DNA of 64,000 nt from Phaeospirillum sp. (lineage in GTDB: Bacteria > Pseudomonadota > Alphaproteobacteria > Rhodospirillales > Magnetospirillaceae). Below are positions 16,254-24,749 of this stretch, piece after piece. The stretch covers positions 41,021-105,020 of the forward strand of contig JAVBXM010000242.1 of the NCBI GenBank assembly GCA_030824585.1, in the 5' to 3' direction. The first letter of the stretch is position 1. Each line of letters starts with the position of its first letter. The position numbers and the translations under genes are program-made. The notes below the pieces were generated by a model. It had not been told where the DNA came from. It did no database searches and was given only the letters and a program-made list of their open reading frames with translations.

Positions 16254-17669
16254 CTATAAGCCAACCCCACGACCAATACTTTGGACCCAGCATCCCAGGT
16301 CGCGCAATTGTTGACGCTGGGCTTGGCTGAGCACATTGCTGGCGTCCAGAATCACTGGCCGGACATCACCCAGCCAGACGGCCAGATCCATGTCCTGATA
16401 GTGCCGGTGGGGCACGGCCAGGACGATGGCGTCCAAACCATCGGAAGATGGCAGGTCCACCGGCACCTCCTCGCCTAGCTCCTCCCAGAAGCCCACCAGG
16501 GGATCTTGGAATAACACGTAAGCGCCTTGCGCTCGGAGCTGTTCGACAAAGGTCTGCGATGGTGAGTAGCGGGTATCGGCGACACCGGGGCGGTAGCTGA
16601 CACCCAGCAATAGTACCTTGCGACCCTTCAAACCTCCCAGCAGCTGCTCCAATTGTTCGGCACTGACAAGGGGCATGGCCCGATTGATCTCGATGGCTTG
16701 GCGGCACAGGGGAAAATCCAGATCCGGTCGCCCCAGAAAATCGCGAGCTCCCACCAACGGCAACAACGGATCCTTGGTCAGGCAATAGCCGCCGACACCG
16801 AAACCCGGTATCCGCATGTTGGAATGGGTTGGCCGCATGCGGATGGCATCGACAACCTCAAACAGGTCGAAACCAGCAGCCTCGGCGAGACGCCCCCACT
16901 CCTCCATGAAGGCGATGGTCGTTGCGCGATAGCTATTTTCCAGCACTTTTGCAGCCTCCGACGCCACCGTATGCGGCAAGCGGGTCAACGGATAGTCACG
17001 GGTATTGATTACCGCCGACAGAAATGATTCACAAGCTACTGCTGCCCGCTGGTCATGACCTGAATAGACCCGCCAATAATTGATGATCGAATCGAAATAG
17101 CCCTCCCCAGGCATCACCCGCTCATAGGAATGGGCGACAAGGAGCGAATCTTCCGGCATACTGCGGGCTCGCAAGGCAGCCGCCAATTCGGGGATGACAA
17201 CATTCTCGCAAGTACCGGGAGGCACCGTAGTTTCTACAATAATCAGGCAACCCGGCTGAGCATGGCCGCCCACCGTCCTGACGGCCTTGCGGAAGCCGGA
17301 AAAATCCACTCTGGCCTCACGGTCCGCACCTTGAACATCAAGATGAACATCAACCACGATCACCGAAGCCATCCCATAGGAGGCCGGGTTGCTGGTAGCG
17401 ACCAAGTTACCGGAATCGTGCGCCCGCCGCACCGCATCTTCCAGAGCGGTGTCCACGCTTTCAAAGGGAAAGCGGCCGCGGTTGAGAGCGTCAATACGCT
17501 TCATCCCCTCGGGCGATGGCAGGTCCAGACCGATGACATTGAAACGTGGACTCCCGACCTCGTCACGCGCGGCGGCGACGGCAGCTGCCATAGCAGCACC
17601 GACAAAACCAAGGCCTTGTATGCAAACCACCGGACGGGAGGAACCGGAGAAGGTCGGAATATCAGTCAT
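16254..17669 (-). CDS. UDP-glucose/GDP-mannose dehydrogenase family nucleotide-sugar dehydrogenase
   Basis: A 471-residue NAD-dependent four-electron dehydrogenase oxidising C6 of an NDP-sugar to the uronic acid. The Rossmann motif GLGFVGAAMAAAVA is near the N-terminus, VETTVPPGTCENVV in the middle, catalytic cysteine in GFGVGGYCLTKDP, and the C-terminal UDP-binding domain contains LLGVSYRPGVADTRYSP. ATG 17669 is preferred to the upstream ATG at 17702 as it removes a non-family extension. The substrate could be UDP-GlcNAc, UDP-GalNAc or UDP-glucose. A 304-bp gap upstream may hold its own promoter. Confidence 0.88.
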   Translation of the reverse strand: MTDIPTFSGSSRPVVCIQGLGFVGAAMAAAVAAARDEVGSPRFNVIGLDLPSPEGMKRIDALNRGRFPFESVDTALEDAVRRAHDSGNLVATSNPASYGMASVIVVDVHLDVQGADREARVDFSGFRKAVRTVGGHAQPGCLIIVETTVPPGTCENVVIPELAAALRARSMPEDSLLVAHSYERVMPGEGYFDSIINYWRVYSGHDQRAAVACESFLSAVINTRDYPLTRLPHTVASEAAKVLENSYRATTIAFMEEWGRLAEAAGFDLFEVVDAIRMRPTHSNMRIPGFGVGGYCLTKDPLLPLVGARDFLGRPDLDFPLCRQAIEINRAMPLVSAEQLEQLLGGLKGRKVLLLGVSYRPGVADTRYSPSQTFVEQLRAQGAYVLFQDPLVGFWEELGEEVPVDLPSSDGLDAIVLAVPHRHYQDMDLAVWLGDVRPVILDASNVLSQAQRQQLRDLGCWVQSIGRGVGL

Positions 17670-17973
17670 GAGATAGGGTATCCAAGGCGGGAGTAATGGC
17701 ACGGCAATTTCCTTCGCCCAGTATCCGTACCGCTCGGAAAAAGGGCCGTCGCCGACAGCCCCTGAATGACGATGAACCCGCGGCGAAATTTATACCGGAT
17801 CCAATAAGGAGGCGTCATATTGGGAATTTGGTAAGCAATACATTGCTCGATCATAGAAAATAACCCCAGCGTGGCCATGTTCAGACTCGCCCAGCAACGG
17901 ATTTCGCATACTCACATCATCGCTTGCTCACTCTGGCCAAGGGCCACACCAAACCTAAAACACAACCATGATG
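17670..17973. other. 304-bp intergenic region
   Basis: No convincing gene is present. A 70-codon minus-strand frame (17666-17878) has no family features and overlaps the dehydrogenase start. The sequence is AT-richer than its surroundings in the middle. It holds one candidate minus-strand promoter (listed separately) and a short TGGCC-AAG-GGCCA stem near 17935 without a U-tract. Its likely role is transcriptional restart within the long leftward gene series. Confidence 0.5.
17789..17818 (-). promoter_or_regulatory. Weak candidate internal promoter
   Basis: Read leftwards: ATGACG (4 of 6 to TTGACA) at 17818-17813, an 18-bp spacer, and TATAAA at 17794-17789, about 120 bp before the dehydrogenase start. 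It would give an internal start for the genes from 17.7 kb downwards. This is base-matching only. Confidence 0.25.
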
Positions 17974-19197
17974 CTAGACCATCAAATCGCGATATTTCAG
18001 GGCGAAGCGTGGGCCGAGCTGACCAGCGTATTCCCGGCCCTCAATATGAGACAGAAAGGTCTCGCGATAATGAATTTGTGCCTCGCGCCCACCGGGGGGC
18101 GGTTCGCGTCCATCGACCATGTCAAACATATCGAGGCAAAGGTCGCGGATGTCGTCCGCCGTATTCTCTACCCACTCTAGGCCCAGCTTCTCATAGGTTT
18201 CGGTGACGTGCAGGCTGTATTCCAGGCGCCCAGACCGGCCTCCCCTGATCAGACCCGCTTCTAACAACCGGCGGAAATCCAGAATTTCGCCGGAAGAGCG
18301 ATCGCGCAGGAGTTTGGGGATATAAAGCGCGTTTAACCTGCCCGGCAGGTCGCCATAAGGCACCATATTGGTCATGGCAAAGGGGGTGTCGAACATCAGC
18401 GCAAGATGACAAACCCCTGAATTACCGCAAAGCATAAACCGGGTGCGGGCGGCAAGGTAGACCTCGGTAAGGTCATCCTCGCAATTGGCCAGATCGAAGA
18501 CTCCCTCGCCGCCGAAACGCAACTCGGCCTGCATATGGCGCCCGAAACGGACGACCTTGCCGCCCCGCTCCAGGATATGAGACGCTGCCAAGTCATAGCG
18601 ATTGATGTCGCTGTTGCGATAATCGTGGTAGCTGCTATCCAAATTGCGGCGCACGACCTGGTGAAAGCCGGGATCACGGGCATGAATACAGACGAACCAA
18701 TCTTCCGGACCGAGTCCGGCACGGTTTAGAAGCTCGACACCATGGGCCTCCTCCTGTCGCGTCAGCCCCAACACGGCCCCGGTCGAGGAATAATCGCGGT
18801 ACATAGCGTCGGTCATGACCAGCGGTTCGTGAAAGCGGGTCCGGACCAGAATCGGCGCTACCAGCACGAACAGCCGGTTCAAGGTAAGGTCAGAAACCAG
18901 TAGGACATGTCTGGCGATCATCCGCTGTACAGCCTGGTTCGCAGCACGGTCACAGAAGATCACGAAAACCTCGTCACCATCGTACCGCCCCAACTTACGC
19001 CGCCGCAAATGCAGATCAACATTGCCAACCAGGTGACCGAGGGCGCTGGCGGTCAGTTCGACGATGCGCAGCCGGAAGAACGGTACGGTCAGATATAACA
19101 GGGGGAAGACCACCGCCGACAAGGCGGCGGTCAGCACGCCACGAACCGCCCTGCGCACCAGCATGCCCGGCCCGCGGGGGTCGCTCTTTCTAATCAT
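17974..19197 (-). CDS. TIGR04372-family putative glycosyltransferase
   Basis: A 407-residue protein with an N-terminal hydrophobic segment (LTAALSAVVFPLLYLTVPFF) that should anchor it in the inner membrane. The segments FVCIHARDPGFH, YHDYRNSDINRYDLAASH and CGNSGVCHLALMFDTP match my memory of the TIGR04372 family of putative glycosyltransferases in surface-glycan loci. The ATG at 19197 is embedded in the stop of a small upstream membrane ORF (ATGATTAG), so the two are probably translationally coupled. Acceptor and donor are unknown. Confidence 0.75.
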   Translation of the reverse strand: MIRKSDPRGPGMLVRRAVRGVLTAALSAVVFPLLYLTVPFFRLRIVELTASALGHLVGNVDLHLRRRKLGRYDGDEVFVIFCDRAANQAVQRMIARHVLLVSDLTLNRLFVLVAPILVRTRFHEPLVMTDAMYRDYSSTGAVLGLTRQEEAHGVELLNRAGLGPEDWFVCIHARDPGFHQVVRRNLDSSYHDYRNSDINRYDLAASHILERGGKVVRFGRHMQAELRFGGEGVFDLANCEDDLTEVYLAARTRFMLCGNSGVCHLALMFDTPFAMTNMVPYGDLPGRLNALYIPKLLRDRSSGEILDFRRLLEAGLIRGGRSGRLEYSLHVTETYEKLGLEWVENTADDIRDLCLDMFDMVDGREPPPGGREAQIHYRETFLSHIEGREYAGQLGPRFALKYRDLMV

Positions 19198-19336
19198 CGT
19201 CGGCCTCCGCCACGGCCGGATTGGGCCTCGACCCAGCGCAGAGAGTTCGCCGCCGCACCGGTTTCCAAACGAGCGATATGCCGACCACCGCGCCGATGGC
19301 GGCCCAGACCGCAGGCATTAGGAACAGCTCACGCAT
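19190..19336 (-). CDS. Small single-pass membrane protein (48 aa)
   Basis: A 48-codon frame, MRELFLMPAVWAAIGAVV then GISLVWKPVRRR and an acidic tail EADDD. One transmembrane helix spans about residues 4-24 with a basic cluster directly after it, consistent with an N-out/C-in anchor. Its TAG stop lies inside the ATGATTAG that starts the TIGR04372-like glycosyltransferase, an overlap unlikely to be chance in a tightly packed operon. No family is recognised. The Shine-Dalgarno is weak (CTGGA). It may stabilise or localise the glycosyltransferase. Confidence 0.5.
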   Translation of the reverse strand: MRELFLMPAVWAAIGAVVGISLVWKPVRRRTLCAGSRPNPAVAEADDD

Positions 19337-19371
19337 TCCAGGGAGTCCCGTCACCACCAGATTTCAGACGT

Positions 19372-20268
19372 CTACAGTCGACCCATATAGGCGAAATGAT
19401 CCGATTCCATGAAGATCGCGGGCACGCCGTCGTGGCGTTCCCCGCGGATCAGCGGTCGGGGATGGCTGTCGAAGTCTTTTTCCTTCAAACGCCAATCGGG
19501 AGCGCCGTAGCCCAGATACTGCATCTGAATCGGCATCTCGTCGCAAGTGGACTCCGGGCCCTTTTCAGCAATGACGTAGCAGAAAGTGTAGGTCTCAACA
19601 TCGCGACACGCTGTCAGATAACTGTATTTTGGATTCCTGGTGAAGGACGGACGCCAATGATAGAGATCCACATGAACGGGGAAACGGCCCTCATGGGGCA
19701 CCGCCTTGGCGGAGTAAACTTTGCAGTCGACAAAGCCGTTGGCGGCAAAGAACGAGTAGTACCACTCGGGTGACGGGGTCACGAAAGCACCCGGATAGGC
19801 CGAACTATGATTGCACAAAATAATGCGCCCGCCCGGCCGCAGCAGCCTAGCCGCGTTCTTTATGAAAGTCGCGGGGTCGAAAACATTGTCGAGGACACTA
19901 CCATCAAAAATATAATCAAATTTTCCAACGAACTCTGGAGGAATCGTTCCGTTCATATTACAAATAATATTAGCACCTTCATAATTACTGACATCAAGAC
20001 AGTTATAGTTAACATCGCCAAGGGATGCCATCAGATCGTGATCAAGAATAAGATCTGACGCTAGACGTGTCTGCTTGTCCTTGGATCTCACCAAATTCTT
20101 GCGCAGAAAATCTGTCCTGACGCCGTATTCTTCAAACAGCTTGATCAGGGCACTAGAATCTGCGTGCACGGTCTGCTTGCCAATATGCAGAACCTCGCCG
20201 CGAATGGGCTGGTACCGATGCTCCGCAAGCATGAACTTGATAAAGGAAACGAGCATCCCCACGGTCAT
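19372..20268 (-). CDS. SAM-dependent methyltransferase-like protein
   Basis: A 298-residue protein with a methyltransferase-type core: NYNCLDVSNYEGANIICNM, then FDYIFDGSVLDNVFDPATF (post-II acidic region), LLRPGGRIILCNHSSAYPG and YYSFFAANGFVDCKVYSA. The glycine-rich SAM loop is weak, so loss of activity cannot be excluded. The frame runs to 20568, but ATG 20268 has TGGAGA in front and the upstream extension shows no family features. The substrate is unknown. Confidence 0.65.
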   Translation of the reverse strand: MTVGMLVSFIKFMLAEHRYQPIRGEVLHIGKQTVHADSSALIKLFEEYGVRTDFLRKNLVRSKDKQTRLASDLILDHDLMASLGDVNYNCLDVSNYEGANIICNMNGTIPPEFVGKFDYIFDGSVLDNVFDPATFIKNAARLLRPGGRIILCNHSSAYPGAFVTPSPEWYYSFFAANGFVDCKVYSAKAVPHEGRFPVHVDLYHWRPSFTRNPKYSYLTACRDVETYTFCYVIAEKGPESTCDEMPIQMQYLGYGAPDWRLKEKDFDSHPRPLIRGERHDGVPAIFMESDHFAYMGRL

Positions 20269-20427
20269 TCTCCATATGTTGTGCGCTCTGGCTGTCAGGG
20301 GCGCAACGGCGCTTCTGATGTCAACTGTCAAAACTATTCGACCGTTGGACGGCCGCAAGGCAACCGTGCACCTTATTGCGCGGAAGCCGAGGCGGACGGG
20401 GATCCGCTGCCCAGGCTTGAAAGTACC

Positions 20428-20460
20428 CCCCAATATCTGATCGAAGGTCAGATATTGGGG
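20428..20460. repeat. Perfect 13-bp inverted repeat (hairpin)
   Basis: CCCCAATATCTGA (20428-20440) and TCAGATATTGGGG (20448-20460) form a perfect 13-bp stem around the 7-nt loop TCGAAGG. It sits in the gap between two methyltransferase genes. Neither strand has a U-tract right after it, so it is not a classical intrinsic terminator; a processing site, protein operator or mobile-element relic is possible. Confidence 0.6.
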
Positions 20461-20666
20461 CCGGTGGCATAGTTGTGTCGGATACCATCCCGGGATCGGC
20501 AGCAGGAATTCCTTGCCCCCGAGGCATCGCCACGATTGCCCATGGAAGGCGGCCACACAACGTGGCATAGCCGACGGCGAACATCGCCGGCAAGATGAAA
20601 TACCACATGGCCCGGAAGCCCGGATACAGCTTCGTCCGGGCCACCAGCCAGATAGACCGTGATCAT
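20448..20666 (-). pseudogene. Possible remnant ORF coupled to upstream methyltransferase
   Basis: An ATG at 20666 overlaps the methyltransferase stop as ATGA and opens a 72-codon frame (MITVYLAGGPDEAVSG...) ending inside the 13-bp hairpin. A shifted frame over the same bases reads FRAMWYFILPAMFAVGYATL, a plausible membrane segment. This suggests a broken gene that once followed in the operon. The rest of the 20269-20662 gap shows no other gene. No family is recognised. Confidence 0.25.
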
Positions 20667-21358
20667 CGCTCGGACCGGACCTCGGTACAAACGGCGAACA
20701 GGTAGTGCGCCATCTTGTGGTAGCCAGTATGCACCACCTCGTCGTTCATGGAAAACAGCAGCACATGCCGGAAATACCGCTCCAGCGAAGCGACCAGGTC
20801 TGGGCCACTCATGCAATTGACATGACCGGCGCGGCTGCGTTCGCTGGCATAGACCTGACTTTCCAGGCTGGGCATGCCGATCACCGCCATGCCCGTCGGG
20901 TCCAGCACTGCCACGATGTTGTCGAGATAGGTGCGCTCATGGGCCTCCTCGATATGCTCCATGACGTCGAGCGAAACCACCACGTCGAACGGCCCTCCAG
21001 CCACCGGCCCGTCCAGGATGTCGTGGACACGGTAATCAATGTCCCAACGCGCCTCGTTACGGGCCTGCGCGTCGGAAATGAAGACGGGGTCGAAATCCAC
21101 CGCCACCACCTGGGGGACCGCCTGGCGCAGCAGGCGGGTACAAAAGCCGTCGCCACAGCCGATCTCCAGCAGCCGCTTGCGCCGCTCGATCATCTTGGCG
21201 ACGAACTTGTAGCGCGACAGCATGAACAGCAGGTGGCGGGGGTCTTCGTGCCACACCAGGTTGGTGACGATCCCGAGCGGAGCCAGACCCTGGCTGTCGC
21301 GCAGTTCGATGCACGGACTGTACTGGATTTCCTTGGTGGTGGTCGGGGCCACGCTCAT
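20663..21358 (-). CDS. Class I SAM-dependent methyltransferase
   Basis: A 231-residue methyltransferase with a clear SAM site (LLEIGCGDGFCTRLLRQ), acidic end of strand 2 (VAVDFDPVFISDA), PFDVVVSLDVMEHIEE at motif III/IV and a GHVNCMSGPDL segment near the substrate side. It resembles small UbiG/Methyltransf_11-type enzymes of glycan clusters. It lies 2 bp after the radical SAM gene, so the two likely act on the same sugar or lipid. Confidence 0.85.
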   Translation of the reverse strand: MSVAPTTTKEIQYSPCIELRDSQGLAPLGIVTNLVWHEDPRHLLFMLSRYKFVAKMIERRKRLLEIGCGDGFCTRLLRQAVPQVVAVDFDPVFISDAQARNEARWDIDYRVHDILDGPVAGGPFDVVVSLDVMEHIEEAHERTYLDNIVAVLDPTGMAVIGMPSLESQVYASERSRAGHVNCMSGPDLVASLERYFRHVLLFSMNDEVVHTGYHKMAHYLFAVCTEVRSER

Positions 21359-21360
21359 GG

Positions 21361-23187
21361 TTACTCCTGGTGATAGTGTTGGGTCGAGCCGAGGATCGCC
21401 GTGATGCGCCCATCAACGCGGGGTACCTCGCCCTCGAGAAAGGAACTGAACCCGAACTGCCGGTCACGGGACAGCCAGTATTCCGAGCCCTCGAGATTGG
21501 CCACCGCCTCGCGGCGGACAGCTTCGAGCCGGGCGGTGCCGGTATCACCTTGACGACGGTAGAGGTAATAGAGCAGGGCGCGCATCAACGGGTCCTGCGG
21601 ATAGGCTTCCTTCAGTGCCTCCAGCCAGCGGATGCCGTTGGCCAGCCGCTCGGGCTGGTCGGTGGCGATGGCCGGCATCATGAAGAAGTTCGCGACGATG
21701 TTGAAGGTGAACCAGACCTCTTTCAGCTGCTTCTGATTGGGTACAAAGTCGGGGGCGTAATCGACCACGTCGTAGCCGGTCAGCACGCCGCCGTCCAGGT
21801 TATAGTCCTTGAACCCGCCGCCCCGGACTGGGTTGAGGCTGACCACCGGCCGCTGGTCCTCGCCGCCGGTGGATTCGGCCACATTGCCGCCCATGGCGCC
21901 GAACACCTTGTACAGCTCGGTGTTCCTCAGATGCTGGTAGAAATAGAAGTTGTTCCAGTCCAGGCTGGCGCGGACCGCCGCCGTGAACGAATCCGTGACC
22001 TGACCGAACAGTTCGCCGGGAAATCCCATGATGAAATTGACCGCAGTGAACATGCGCGGATAGCGCCGGCTGAGATCGGCGTATTCGAAGAAGCTGGCCA
22101 GGCTGGTCGGCTTGTGCATGCGCCGCAACACATCGGCATTGCCGCTCTCCAGCCCGATCTTGTAGCCGACGCAGCCGCTACGCTGCATGGCTTCCAGGAT
22201 TTCCTCGGTCACCGCCGAGGCGATGATGCCGTTATTGGCCGCCCAGGTCGCCTCGGGAAGGCGCTCGGCCATGCGGTTGAACAGCTGGACGGCGGCGTCG
22301 CGATCATAAATCAGGTCGTCGTCCAGCCAGTCGAAATGGCGCACGCCGTAATGGTCGTACAGATGCGCCATCTCGTTGACCACATCCTCGGCGCCCCGTA
22401 CCCGCACGCCCTTGCCGTTGAAGTTGCGCACCCCGCAAAACGCGCAGCGGGCGCGGCAACCGCGCCGCGACAGGACCGTGGCGAAGGGGGTATCGACACC
22501 GATCATGCGCGAGAAATTGCTGAGCGCACCGGCCCGGTAGTAGTCGCCCACCGGAAGCTTGCCGAACTCGGCGATCACGTCGAAATAGGGATCCGGCCCC
22601 GCCTCTTCCCCGGTGCGGGCCAGCTCCGCCTCCTCGCGCCAGACGAGATTGAGCAGCGGCGCCACCTCCGACTCCCCATCCCGGGCGGTGTTGACCAGAC
22701 GGATCACCGCCTCCTCGCCCTCATACAGCACCACCAGATCGATGCCGGCCTCCAGCAGACGCTGGGGGTCGGCGGTGGCGGCGACACCGCCGCCCAGGAA
22801 CAGGGCGTCGGGACATTTCGTCCGACAATATTCAAGCACCCGCTTATATTGATCCCAGGTGGAATCGAACATCAGCGACAGGCCGATGACGGGCCGGCCG
22901 AACCGAGCCAGCCCCTCGTCGATGCTTTGACGCCATACCGCCTCCAGGTCGGCGCCGGGAGTCTGTGCCGCCATCAGGACCCGGAAATTGAGATCCAGGA
23001 TGACCGACGGCACCTCGATGGTGGTCAGGGCCGCCGCCATGTGCAGCAGGCCCCGCGGCGGATAGGCGAAGTAGCCACGAGCCCGGGCAGTGTCCGCCTC
23101 GATCAGCTCTTCGGGGATTTGCGGCACATGAATCAGCACCACGCCGTCGGCATGCCGCACCTTGTTGAGGAATGTCGGAGGAATCAT
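21361..23187 (-). CDS. B12-binding-type radical SAM enzyme
   Basis: A 608-residue enzyme. Residues about 15-180 resemble a cobalamin-binding Rossmann domain (RGLLHMAAAL, ALFLGGGVAATADP, LYEGEEAVIRL), without an obvious DxHxxG histidine. The radical SAM core follows, with Cys244, Cys248 and Cys251 in CRARCAFCGV for the 4Fe-4S cluster, FDWLDDDLIYD, and a C-terminal accessory domain of about 150 residues. ATG 23187 overlaps the cupin gene stop as ATGA; the longer frame upstream is not used. Members methylate unactivated carbon or rearrange skeletons. In a sugar cluster it may make a branched or deoxygenated sugar. Confidence 0.85.
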   Translation of the reverse strand: MIPPTFLNKVRHADGVVLIHVPQIPEELIEADTARARGYFAYPPRGLLHMAAALTTIEVPSVILDLNFRVLMAAQTPGADLEAVWRQSIDEGLARFGRPVIGLSLMFDSTWDQYKRVLEYCRTKCPDALFLGGGVAATADPQRLLEAGIDLVVLYEGEEAVIRLVNTARDGESEVAPLLNLVWREEAELARTGEEAGPDPYFDVIAEFGKLPVGDYYRAGALSNFSRMIGVDTPFATVLSRRGCRARCAFCGVRNFNGKGVRVRGAEDVVNEMAHLYDHYGVRHFDWLDDDLIYDRDAAVQLFNRMAERLPEATWAANNGIIASAVTEEILEAMQRSGCVGYKIGLESGNADVLRRMHKPTSLASFFEYADLSRRYPRMFTAVNFIMGFPGELFGQVTDSFTAAVRASLDWNNFYFYQHLRNTELYKVFGAMGGNVAESTGGEDQRPVVSLNPVRGGGFKDYNLDGGVLTGYDVVDYAPDFVPNQKQLKEVWFTFNIVANFFMMPAIATDQPERLANGIRWLEALKEAYPQDPLMRALLYYLYRRQGDTGTARLEAVRREAVANLEGSEYWLSRDRQFGFSSFLEGEVPRVDGRITAILGSTQHYHQE

Positions 23188-23720
23188 AACGTGTTCTCTT
23201 TCTCTTCGGGCGACACCGCCTCGCTGATCCGGGCCAGAAAACAGGCGGCGGCATCGGTCCCGGGTTCTTCCGACCACGGGGGGAAAATAGTCCGTGCCCG
23301 ATCGAACGGGCCGTTGGTGGCCTCGTGGACGATGAACCAACCGGAGTGTATTACAAGCATATGATCCACACCCACCGGAACCCGGCATAGCGCCGCGCCG
23401 CCCTCTCCCAGGCGGTGGCGGGCGGCGATGTTGCCCTCGGCGTCGAATAGGACCACCGAGGCCGCGCCTTCCAGCACATGGAAGGTCTCGTCCTTGCCCA
23501 GGTGGCGATGCGGCCGGTCGTAGCCGCCGACCGCATGGGCGATCACCATATCATGAAGCAGGTCGGAATCGGCACCGTGCAAGCAAATCCGGGCCCGCCG
23601 CCGCCGGGCGGCGGCGGCCACCCGCTTGAGCAGCGCCACGTCCTCGGGTCCCACCAGGCGCACCGTGCCGCATGCCCGCAGCACCTCCTCGCTTTCCTGG
23701 ACGAAGCGTTCGCCGCTCAT
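23184..23720 (-). CDS. WbuC-like cupin metalloprotein
   Basis: A 178-residue single-domain cupin. RICLHGADSDLLHDMVIAH is followed by DRPHRHLGKDETFHVLEG, a His-x-His...Glu metal set of the WbuC type, and a second strand set with PVGVDHMLVIHSG. WbuC proteins are found in many O-antigen loci and have no settled activity; isomerase or epimerase chemistry has been suggested. It overlaps the epimerase upstream by 4 bp and the radical SAM gene downstream by 4 bp, so the three are probably co-translated. Confidence 0.8.
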   Translation of the reverse strand: MSGERFVQESEEVLRACGTVRLVGPEDVALLKRVAAAARRRRARICLHGADSDLLHDMVIAHAVGGYDRPHRHLGKDETFHVLEGAASVVLFDAEGNIAARHRLGEGGAALCRVPVGVDHMLVIHSGWFIVHEATNGPFDRARTIFPPWSEEPGTDAAACFLARISEAVSPEEKENTL

Positions 23721-24610
23721 GCCGCCCGTCCACGGGCGACGATCGCCTCACAAATTTGGGCCGGCGTGGCGAAGTCCATGCCGGTGGCCGCCGCAACGCG
23801 GGCGATGTTGAGGGAGGTGTCCAAGGTGCGCGACTCCAGGGTCTGGAAGGTGGAGAACGGCACCGCCCGCACCTTGGCAGCGGCACCGCCATCCGGCATC
23901 GCGGCGGTCAGCAGGCTGGCCAGACCCACCCGACTGACCGGCTGCGGCCCGCCCAGGTTGAACACGCCGGCCGCCCCACCGTCGACCAAGCGCAGCAGCG
24001 CCTCCGCCAGTTCCTCGAGCAGGATCGGCGAGAAGATCTGGTCCTGGGCCAGCGTCACCTCTCCGCCTTCCAGCAGCCGCCGATAGAGGTCGGTCACCAG
24101 GGTGCCGTCGTTCCGGATGGTCCCCACCGCCCGACTGATACGGGCGATCAGATGATCCGGCGTCGTCCGCCGGATATACGTCTCCGCCTCCAGCTTGTGG
24201 CGGCCATAGGTAGTGGGCGGGTTTTCCATCTCGTCCTCGCCATGGGGACCAGAACCGCCATAGACCGCCTCGGACGAGGCGAACACAACCTTCACCCCCC
24301 GGGCGGCCAGCCCGTCGGCCAACCTAGAGATGCCATCGACGTTGACCAGCCGCGATGAATCCGGATTGGCGGCGCACCAATCGGGATTGGCCCGGCCGGC
24401 CAGCACGAAGGCGGCCTTGACCGCGCTCCAATCCACGGGAAGGTCAGCAATAGCTGATTTTGCGACGTCGAAAGGCCGGCCACCGGTAAAAGGCCGGCCG
24501 CAATAGGTCGCCACGGCCAGCCGCGCCCCCGCCCTGGCGATCAGCGCCTGACCGATAGGGCCCGAGGCGCCAAAGACCACGAGGTCTCCGTGAGAGGTTA
24601 ATGCTGCCAC
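23717..24610 (-). CDS. NAD-dependent sugar epimerase/dehydratase/reductase (SDR)
   Basis: A 297-residue extended SDR: LVVFGASGPIGQALI near the N-terminus, FASSEAVYGGSG for the catalytic serine region and TYGRHKLEAE (Y-x3-K). It resembles RmlD/WcaG-type reductases and epimerases. The start is GTG 24610, which lies inside the last codons of a truncated APS-kinase-like ORF on the same strand (13-bp overlap). Substrate unknown. Confidence 0.8.
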   Translation of the reverse strand: MAALTSHGDLVVFGASGPIGQALIARAGARLAVATYCGRPFTGGRPFDVAKSAIADLPVDWSAVKAAFVLAGRANPDWCAANPDSSRLVNVDGISRLADGLAARGVKVVFASSEAVYGGSGPHGEDEMENPPTTYGRHKLEAETYIRRTTPDHLIARISRAVGTIRNDGTLVTDLYRRLLEGGEVTLAQDQIFSPILLEELAEALLRLVDGGAAGVFNLGGPQPVSRVGLASLLTAAMPDGGAAAKVRAVPFSTFQTLESRTLDTSLNIARVAAATGMDFATPAQICEAIVARGRAA

Positions 24611-24726
24611 TTCATTACCTCGGCGCGGTCATGGATCAGGATCAGAACCGGCTTCAACAGGCGATACAGCGTCTCGCAGATGGTAGTCTTGCCCGCACCC
24701 GACAAACCCGTGAACCAGATAACCAT
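24598..24726 (-). CDS. Truncated adenylylsulfate-kinase-like P-loop mini-ORF (42 aa)
   Basis: A 42-codon frame beginning MVIWFTGLSGAGKTTICETL. The first ~20 residues are a near-textbook APS kinase (CysC) N-terminus with the Walker A motif GLSGAGKTT at about 7-15. It then stops 27 residues later (HDRAEVMKWQH, TAA), whereas CysC needs about 180 residues. It begins about 23 bp after the methyltransferase stop and its end overlaps the next gene's GTG start. Either a gene relic kept as a translational-coupling leader, or a genuine short P-loop peptide. No kinase activity is expected. Confidence 0.5.
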   Translation of the reverse strand: MVIWFTGLSGAGKTTICETLYRLLKPVLILIHDRAEVMKWQH

Positions 24727-24749
24727 CAGGTCTCTTCCCCGGCCATGGC

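Noticed and set aside
16254..17669. A specific name such as tviB, wbpO or ugd for the nucleotide-sugar dehydrogenase
   Set aside because: The catalytic motifs identify the family but not whether glucose, GlcNAc or GalNAc is oxidised, so no symbol is given.
17666..17878. A 70-codon minus-strand frame as a small gene
   Set aside because: It overlaps the dehydrogenase start, has no convincing ribosome site and no family or membrane features.
21370..23364. A 664-codon plus-strand frame opposite the B12-type radical SAM gene
   Set aside because: The minus strand holds the CxxxCxxC radical SAM enzyme with coupled start and stop; the plus frame is low-complexity shadow.
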